A stretch of DNA of 11,954 nt from Candidatus Peribacteria bacterium. Its GTDB lineage: Bacteria > Patescibacteria > JAEDAM01 > Absconditabacterales > Absconditicoccaceae. Location of the stretch: positions 1-11,954 of the forward strand of contig JAISKI010000037.1 of assembly GCA_031261265.1 (NCBI GenBank), in the 5' to 3' direction. A program made the position numbers and the translations under genes. Of the stretch, positions 7,657 through 11,954 are shown piece after piece (the stretch's first letter is position 1; each line of letters begins with the position of its first letter). The notes beneath the pieces were generated by a model, which searched no databases, had not been told where the DNA came from, and was given only the letters and a program-made list of their open reading frames with translations.

Positions 7657-8511
7657 CTAAGCATTGAGGAGTTCATTAATCGCACTCTCAAATGAGGATG
7701 CAGGATAAGCTCCCTCAATCAATTTGTACTCTCCATTGGTATTATTAATAATCACACTTGATGGAGTCCCCGTAATTCCAAAGCTCTGACCTTCTGCCAT
7801 TTGAGCATCCACAGCAGCTTTATAGGTACCATTCCCCAAACAAGATTTAATAGCTTCTGCATCTGCACCTAGCGAAGTAGCAATAGTATACAAATTCTCC
7901 AGTCCAGCATTATTTGAATATACGGCATCGATAAATTCATAGTATTTGCTAGGGTTATTTGCTCCAAAACATTCAATAATCTGAGCTTCATTTACTGATC
8001 CAAGTACAGGCATATTTTTATAGATTAAATTCACATTAGGATAAGATGCTAGCACCGTTTGTACGGTTTTGTCTTGAGCAATTTGTTTTCTACAATAGGA
8101 ACAGTTTGCATCAGCAAATTCAATAATCGTAATAGCAGCATTTTCATCTCCTTTGACAATAGCTCCCTCTTTGAGATCAGCAATATCTGATTGAGATAAT
8201 ACCTGTGGAGCAGAAGGTGTCGTAGGAGTAGGATCTCCAGCTGGCTGATTTCCCTGTTGATCGTCAAAGGCAGCGATTTGTTGAGCTTGAGCCTCAGTCA
8301 CATAGTTTACGAATGCATCAGATTTATAAAATTCATTCATTGCTTTAAAATTTTCTTTTCCCCCTCCTCTGATAACTTCAAGACTATAATTTTGGTAAGC
8401 ATAGTAAAAAGCAAAAGCTGAGAGAATAATATTTACCACCAGTAAAATAGACAAACAAATTTTTCCTCCACAAGGTCCTTTACAAGTATGAGTTGATTCT
8501 TTTGTAATCAT
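7657..8511 (-). CDS. Membrane-anchored DsbA-like thiol oxidoreductase (thioredoxin fold)
   Basis: The product is a 284-residue protein with a cytoplasmic N-terminus containing three Cys (10, 14, 19), one transmembrane helix (about 19-40), a linker with a Gln/Pro/Thr-rich stretch (about 84-104) and an extracytoplasmic DsbA/Thioredoxin_4-type domain (about 115-284). The redox site is CSYC at 137-140, after the strand ITIIEFADAN. The cis-Pro loop is GITGTP with Pro250. An extra Cys pair (181, 224) in the helical insertion could form a structural disulfide. The family forms or isomerizes disulfides in exported proteins. No DsbB or VKOR partner is in the window. The gene follows, by 48 nt, a protein with a related anchor region, and the two are likely cotranscribed. 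A TAG upstream bounds the ATG, and the stop is TAG; there is no in-frame TGA. Confidence 0.88.
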   Translation of the reverse strand: MITKESTHTCKGPCGGKICLSILLVVNIILSAFAFYYAYQNYSLEVIRGGGKENFKAMNEFYKSDAFVNYVTEAQAQQIAAFDDQQGNQPAGDPTPTTPSAPQVLSQSDIADLKEGAIVKGDENAAITIIEFADANCSYCRKQIAQDKTVQTVLASYPNVNLIYKNMPVLGSVNEAQIIECFGANNPSKYYEFIDAVYSNNAGLENLYTIATSLGADAEAIKSCLGNGTYKAAVDAQMAEGQSFGITGTPSSVIINNTNGEYKLIEGAYPASSFESAINELLNA

Positions 8512-8559
8512 TAGTAGTAGCTATAATAATAAAGTAAAAAGTATATCAAAGATTTGATC

Positions 8560-9024
8560 CTATTGGATAGGAGTTTGAGCAGCTACCGTTTGATTGATAT
8601 TTTCAACCATCTTGTAAATCTCTGCCGTCATAATGCTTTGGTATTCTGGGGTATTATAAATTGCCTTGAGAGTTTCATAATTTTCTGCTCCTCCATTAGT
8701 TAAAAGTGTAAAGTTTTGTTGATTTTTGAGAGCAGACAATGCTACACACAAAAGCACAAAATTTGCAATCGTAAGCAAAGCAAAAAGAAGTTTGAGAAGC
8801 CCTTTCCAAGCCCTTTTACATTTCCCATTATAACATCCACAAGTAGGAAGAGATTCCTCTACCACAGGATGAAAAGACTTTGTTTCTACCACTACTTTGG
8901 GTTTTGTAGTCTTTGCCACCACCAAAGGTTTAACTGGTTTTGTAGTCTTTGCTACCACCAAAGGTTTAACTGGTTTTGTGGTTTTTTTCGTAGCCACAGA
9001 AGTTGTTTTTTTTGTTATCGCCAT
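8560..9024 (-). CDS. Lys/Pro-repeat membrane protein sharing an anchor module with the DsbA-like neighbour
   Basis: The product has 154 residues. The basic N-terminus carries a 12-residue repeat, KTTKPVKPLVVA, at 14-25 and 26-37 plus a partial third copy, so it is probably disordered and cytoplasmic. A Cys cluster (62, 64, 69; TCGCYNGKCK) precedes one transmembrane helix (about 74-97). An external region of about 57 residues (GGAENYETLKAIYNTPEY...) follows. The Cys cluster, helix and the GG-x-EN-(F/Y)...Y segment parallel residues 10-80 of the next gene, the DsbA-like protein. It has no thioredoxin domain itself. The family is not recognised. A partner, scaffold or divergent paralogue of the DsbA-like protein is inferred from similarity and adjacency. 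The stop is TAG. Confidence 0.75.
   Translation of the reverse strand: MAITKKTTSVATKKTTKPVKPLVVAKTTKPVKPLVVAKTTKPKVVVETKSFHPVVEESLPTCGCYNGKCKRAWKGLLKLLFALLTIANFVLLCVALSALKNQQNFTLLTNGGAENYETLKAIYNTPEYQSIMTAEIYKMVENINQTVAAQTPIQ
8901..8984. repeat. 36-bp coding tandem repeat
   Basis: Two 36-bp units (8901-8936 and 8937-8972) differ at one position and are followed by a partial third unit. The period is a multiple of three and encodes the KTTKPVKPLVVA peptide repeat of the gene at 8560-9024. Near identity of the DNA implies recent duplication, so the number of copies may vary among strains. Confidence 0.85.
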
Positions 9025-9059
9025 AAAAATGCATAAAAAAATAAAATAAATTCCCCCTT

Positions 9060-9087
9060 TTAATAGGAATTTCTAGACACAAAACAA
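9060..9087 (-). promoter_or_regulatory. Putative promoter of the Lys/Pro-repeat and DsbA-like genes
   Basis: On the minus strand TTGTTT (9087-9082), a 16-nt spacer and TATTAA (9065-9060) lie 36 nt before the ATG at 9024. The match is moderate. The surrounding 9025-9179 gap holds no gene I can see. Confidence 0.35.
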
Positions 9088-9179
9088 GAGCTAATCACGA
9101 AATTTTCGAAAAAACTTTTGCCACAAAAAGATTTACGGTATCTTCAGCTTGACTTTAAATATTCAGTAAAGATTTATGG

Positions 9180-10742
9180 CTATTCGGTCACAGACGGAAT
9201 ACGAACTTTTATCCTAGATTTAATAGTAGGAATCGTAGCATATCGCAGTGGTGTCACAGAAATTTTCACACTTCCGATCTCAGGATAAGTAGAGAGAATG
9301 TAGGTTCTGGTTTCTTCAATACTTTTCCCAGAAATAATTTCTTTAAGCTGAGGTAAAATTCTATTACTATCCTGTGCAAAGTCATATCCTTGAATCACCG
9401 TAATTTGAGTAGGTACGATAAACGTTTCTCCATCTTTTCTGAGTTCTCCTTCCTCAAAAGAAGAAGTATCTTTGATAAATTTTATACTATTCTGATCGAT
9501 ATTGAGTACCTGAATTTTTTCTGAAGGACGTTCTTTGATATAGGTATTGAAGGCTTTGAGGAGATCTTTTCGATACACATAGTGGTACAGGTAGCTAACA
9601 TAAGCCGTGCCTTTAAGAGTAGGAGTCTCTGCTCCTCCACTCTGATCTACCGTAATAGTAGTAAATTTAGTACGAGTAATGCTATCAAACGGCAAAAGTA
9701 CTCCACCCTCTATGGTAAAATTTTGCCCCACAATATTCATTTTCTGTTTATAAATCTGATCCACTAATTTTCCTGTCAAAATCGCAATATCTTTATCCGT
9801 CACAGATCCAAAAGACTGAGTCGAACCTCACTGAAATCGCTCCATACTTTCCGCTCGAATTTCTTTGAGATAATAGGATTCATTCAGATTTTTAACCCGC
9901 ATTTGGGTTTTCATAGGAACGTTTCCTCTCACTCCAATAATCTGATTTTTCTCATCTTTTTCATCTGCCTGCACAGAAATCACTGTCTCAGAGGGAAGTT
10001 TTTCGTCACCCGTAGCTATAGTAAAATCCTGTATCGCTCTAAATACTAATCCGTCAGCAGTCACAAATCTGGTAGTCGCCACGAGAGAATACGACTGAGG
10101 TTTCGTATTATAAATTTTAATTTGTCCTTTGGAAGGGTTGGTGATGTGCTTAATATTCGCTGTAGAAATCACCAAGTCATATTTGTAATCAATACTTCCC
10201 GTGTAATAAGGAACCGTCAGATACCTTGAATCTAAAAATTGCCCACTCTGTGGTGCAGGATAATAACGAAAATTATAAATAATCTGCTCTGTATCTTCTG
10301 CCAATTGGATCGTGATAGTTGCACTTGGGAGAATCAGAGAAATAATTACCCACAAAATAATCCCAATAAATAGTGCCTCAAACAGAAAGATAAGTACAAA
10401 GATATATTTTTTACTTTCATAGGCATGAAGATGAAATTTCTTAATATTGAAAAGAAAGAGATAAAGCAGATTTACCGCCTTTTCAATATTTCTTTCTTTA
10501 ATTTGATCCACCGTGAGTCCAACCTCACGAAAATAGGATCTGTTTTTTGAGCTTTTGGTAGTAAAAACCGCTTCAAGTTTTTTCTGATCTAAGATCTCTT
10601 TAATTTGTTTTCCTCGCCAGGGATTATCAAAGAGAGCATGTTCAGGGTCAATAAAAATCTCTACCTTCCTCCCATTAGGAATTTTTTCCAATGTTTTAAA
10701 AATTTTATATAAGCTATCTGTTTTGGCAAAAAAGAACTTCAT
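9180..10742 (-). CDS. Baseplate J/gp47-like membrane protein of CPR type (TGA read as Gly)
   Basis: The 520-residue product has a cytoplasmic N-terminal region (1-110: KVEIFIDPEHALFDNPWRGKQ, with LEAVFTTKSS), one strong transmembrane helix (about 113-138) and a long external beta-rich region. The segment GQIKIYNTKPQSYSLVATTRF followed by ADGLVFRA (about 206-236) is the pattern seen in proteins annotated baseplate J/gp47 family in many Patescibacteria. Their function is not established, and a link to contractile injection machinery is by distant similarity only. TGA at 9828-9830 (residue 305) lies in FQ-G-GSTQSFGS and gives the GG motif that precedes the D-x-A...L helix in this family. With the standard code the gene would be split into two pieces. 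A TAG at the in-frame upstream position bounds ATG 10742; the stop is TAG. It is 80 nt downstream of the L,D-transpeptidase and has its own candidate promoter. Confidence 0.78.
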
Positions 10743-10761
10743 ACTATCACGGAGAGGCTAA

Positions 10762-10788
10762 AGCATTTGAATATAGTAAAAAAATGCT
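10762..10788. repeat. Inverted repeat overlapping a promoter
   Basis: AGCATTT (10762-10768) and AAATGCT (10782-10788) are reverse complements with a 13-nt gap that contains the candidate -10 box of the baseplate-like gene. It may be an operator or a leader hairpin. Confidence 0.4.
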
Positions 10789-10800
10789 CTAAGATTGCAA
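10773..10800 (-). promoter_or_regulatory. Putative promoter of the baseplate J-like gene
   Basis: On the minus strand TTGCAA (10800-10795), a 16-nt spacer and TACTAT (10778-10773) lie about 31 nt before the ATG at 10742. A 7-bp inverted repeat overlaps the -10 region. Confidence 0.35.
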
Positions 10801-10822
10801 TGAGAATTCAAACACAGAAATC

Positions 10823-11731
10823 TTATTTAGAACGATACAAATGCTCATCTATCAAAATCAGACTTCCATCTCCTACCAAATGATACATTACCTCCTGATA
10901 AAGACCTGGTACTCTCACACATCCATGCGAGAGTGGCTTTCCATTGACACGCCCCTGATGAAGATAATATCCTTCAGTACCTCCTAGAATATGCAAAGCA
11001 TAAGGCATCGGAGCATTATCATGCTTTTGAGAACGTTTATGGGGTACATGTAGATCAATACTACGAAGTCCTCTAATCGTATGCCCATTTCGACCTCCAA
11101 TAGAAACATGGGTCGCTAAATAACGTTGACCCTCTTTATATAATGCCAAAGCATGTTTCCCTCCCTCAATACGTTTAACTACAATCGTATAAGGAGAAGT
11201 ATTTTCTGCCAGATGAAGACTATCCTTTCCCGTATAATGAAACCCTTCTTCTTGAAGTTGCTCTTCTAAAAAAAGAGGAAAAGCTGATGCTAAACCTGGT
11301 GCGATCAGGGGGAAACTCAACGTATCCGTCAATTGATATTTACTTTTTGCAGTCAAAGAATCCCTACTTTGAGGATAGTTCGCCAAAATTGAATCAGCCT
11401 GATTATACCCTAAGAGTGCTCCCATATCTCTTGCCACCCCGCCCATAACCAAAGGATTTTTATATTTCCCTTCCAAAAGTTCGCTCATCGGTCTCTGAAT
11501 TACCGCATCCTCTCCCTTCAGATTTTCTAAAAGTTCAGAAAAAATATAAAAAGTTGAATCATTTTTTAGCATATTTTTGGATAACAGGAGTGAGGACGAT
11601 GGAGGCTCCTCATAAGAAATTTCTAAAGTATCTCAAAATTCTTCCTCTCCCAAGATTGGTGAAGGGGGTGAAGGCGTACAGGAAAGCATCCCCGCCAAGG
11701 GTAAATAGGTTGCAAGAGTCTTTAAATGCAT
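10823..11731 (-). CDS. L,D-transpeptidase (YkuD fold), probable lipoprotein (TGA read as Gly)
   Basis: The enzyme class forms 3-3 peptidoglycan crosslinks or attaches proteins to peptidoglycan outside the membrane. The C-terminal YkuD domain (about 175-302) has LHQGRVNGKPLSHGCVRV, with His258, His269 and catalytic Cys271. A middle region (about 60-170) of helices is family-typical filler without a clear domain. An ATG at 11572 would give 249 residues without an export signal. Reading TGA 11633-11635 as Gly33 extends the frame to ATG 11731, bounded by TAG at 11737-11735, for 302 residues. The new N-terminus is MHLKTLATYLPLAGMLSC, a short basic start, a hydrophobic core and Cys18, then a Ser/Pro/Glu-rich linker. 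This looks like a lipoprotein signal, though MLSC is a weak lipobox. A strong promoter lies just upstream. The stop is TAA. Confidence 0.88.
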
Positions 11732-11734
11732 GTG

Positions 11735-11756
11735 CTACATCAAGTAAATGATGTAG
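11735..11756. repeat. 8-bp perfect palindrome at the L,D-transpeptidase start
   Basis: CTACATCA (11735-11742) and TGATGTAG (11749-11756) are perfect inverted arms with a 6-nt gap. They lie between the -10 box (11759-11764) and the ATG (11731), 3 nt from the start codon. The position suits an operator that blocks transcription start or a hairpin that limits ribosome entry. Confidence 0.6.
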
Positions 11757-11758
11757 AG

Positions 11759-11787
11759 AGTATAAGCATATATATATCAAAAGTCAA
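11759..11787 (-). promoter_or_regulatory. Promoter of the L,D-transpeptidase gene
   Basis: On the minus strand TTGACT (11787-11782), a 17-nt AT-rich spacer and TATACT (11764-11759) are close to the sigma-70 consensus with ideal spacing. The predicted start is near 11752, inside the palindrome, giving a leader of only about 20 nt before ATG 11731. This supports the longer, TGA-containing gene model. Confidence 0.65.
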
Positions 11788-11838
11788 GAGGAAGAAAAAT
11801 CTACCTCTCCAATAACAAAATTTCCTGCACAATCGCAT

Positions 11839-11923
11839 TGCTGTCCAAATAAAAAAGTAGAAAAGAAGAAAAATCCGAGCGTATAGCTCGGATTTTTCCC
11901 TAAATGCTGTTTATTGGACAGCA
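11839..11923. repeat. Inverted repeat enclosing a terminator hairpin
   Basis: TGCTGTCCAAATAAA (11839-11853) is the reverse complement of TTTATTGGACAGCA (11910-11923) apart from one inserted A. The right arm can also fold locally (TGCTGT 11905-11910 with ACAGCA 11918-11923). The arms enclose the terminator at 11869-11897. Confidence 0.55.
11869..11897. terminator. Strong bidirectional terminator hairpin
   Basis: AAAAATCCGAGC (11869-11880) and GCTCGGATTTTT (11886-11897) form a perfect 12-bp stem with a 5-nt loop and T-runs on both strands. It probably ends a leftward gene that lies beyond the right edge and insulates the L,D-transpeptidase promoter. The rest of 11765-11954 holds no gene I can support. 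Confidence 0.85.
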
Positions 11924-11954
11924 TAAATCCTTATAGTTTAAATCGACCAAGATT

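Noticed and set aside
8901..8984. 36-bp repeats as a CRISPR array
   Set aside because: The units abut with no spacers and stay in the reading frame of a membrane protein.
9025..9179. Gene or RNA in the 155-bp gap
   Set aside because: Only short AT-rich repeats (TAAATCTTT twice, CGAAATTTTCG) and a candidate promoter are seen; no frame or stable fold stands out.
643..11635. TGA read as Trp (Mycoplasma-type code) or as selenocysteine
   Set aside because: In the SDR the family has Gly, not Trp, at this site, and the GG motif of the baseplate-like protein also calls for Gly. Selenocysteine would need a SECIS element after each codon and oxidoreductase active sites, which are absent. Trp is not formally excluded for the less conserved positions.
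11554..11751. 65-residue plus-strand frame over the L,D-transpeptidase start
   Set aside because: It lies antisense to the N-terminus and promoter-proximal part of a well-supported gene and shows no domain or start signal.
11580..11924. Leftward frame from an ATG at 11924, open for over 100 codons when TGA is read as Gly
   Set aside because: It runs through a perfect terminator hairpin and a strong promoter, and overlaps the start of the L,D-transpeptidase in another frame. With TGA no longer a stop, chance frames of this length are expected.
11931..11954. Possible C-terminus (NLGRFKL, then TAA) of a leftward gene entering from the right edge
   Set aside because: Eight codons are too few to support a gene. 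The terminator downstream fits the idea, but other frames are equally possible.

Overview
This 11,954-bp, AT-rich window reads as chromosome from a Patescibacteria (CPR) lineage that translates UGA as glycine (translation table 25, known from Absconditabacteria/SR1 and Gracilibacteria). The internal evidence is direct. Six in-frame TGA codons lie inside five otherwise intact genes, on both strands: 643-645, 1079-1081, 1172-1174, 4256-4258, and 9828-9830 and 11633-11635 on the minus strand. Every gene that ends inside the window stops at TAA or TAG, and none needs TGA as a stop. In the short-chain dehydrogenase the TGA falls exactly where the family has a conserved Gly, four residues before the catalytic Tyr. 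Under the standard code five genes would be split or truncated; under table 25 all five are complete. The baseplate J/gp47-like membrane protein also fits CPR genomes.

Layout, left half (plus strand). A possible transposase start runs off the left edge on the minus strand (1-47). A FabG-like SDR follows (199-930), then the lytic transglycosylase MltG (1040-2092). Next is a two-gene unit of a small membrane protein (2176-2664) and a secreted, C-terminally anchored Ig/FN3-like surface protein (2672-4339). A 943-residue valyl-tRNA synthetase-like protein with eroded synthetase signatures comes next (4376-7207), then a small unknown gene (7269-7589). A 17-bp promoter-like repeat precedes both the SDR and mltG.

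Layout, right half (minus strand, read right to left). An L,D-transpeptidase whose start becomes visible only with UGA=Gly is a probable lipoprotein (11731-10823). It is followed by a baseplate J/gp47-like membrane protein (10742-9180), a Lys/Pro-repeat membrane protein (9024-8560) and a membrane-anchored DsbA-like thioredoxin-fold protein (8511-7657). The last two share a related membrane-anchor module. The two halves converge on a bidirectional terminator at 7592-7629; a second strong terminator hairpin lies at 11869-11897.

Taken together, the window is biased toward the cell envelope: peptidoglycan cutting (MltG) and crosslinking (L,D-transpeptidase), extracytoplasmic disulfide chemistry (DsbA-like) and several membrane-tethered surface proteins. 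The most unusual items are the recoded UGA, the ValRS-like protein that keeps the editing-domain framework but lacks KMSKS, and the pair of adjacent proteins with a shared Cys-rich anchor module.
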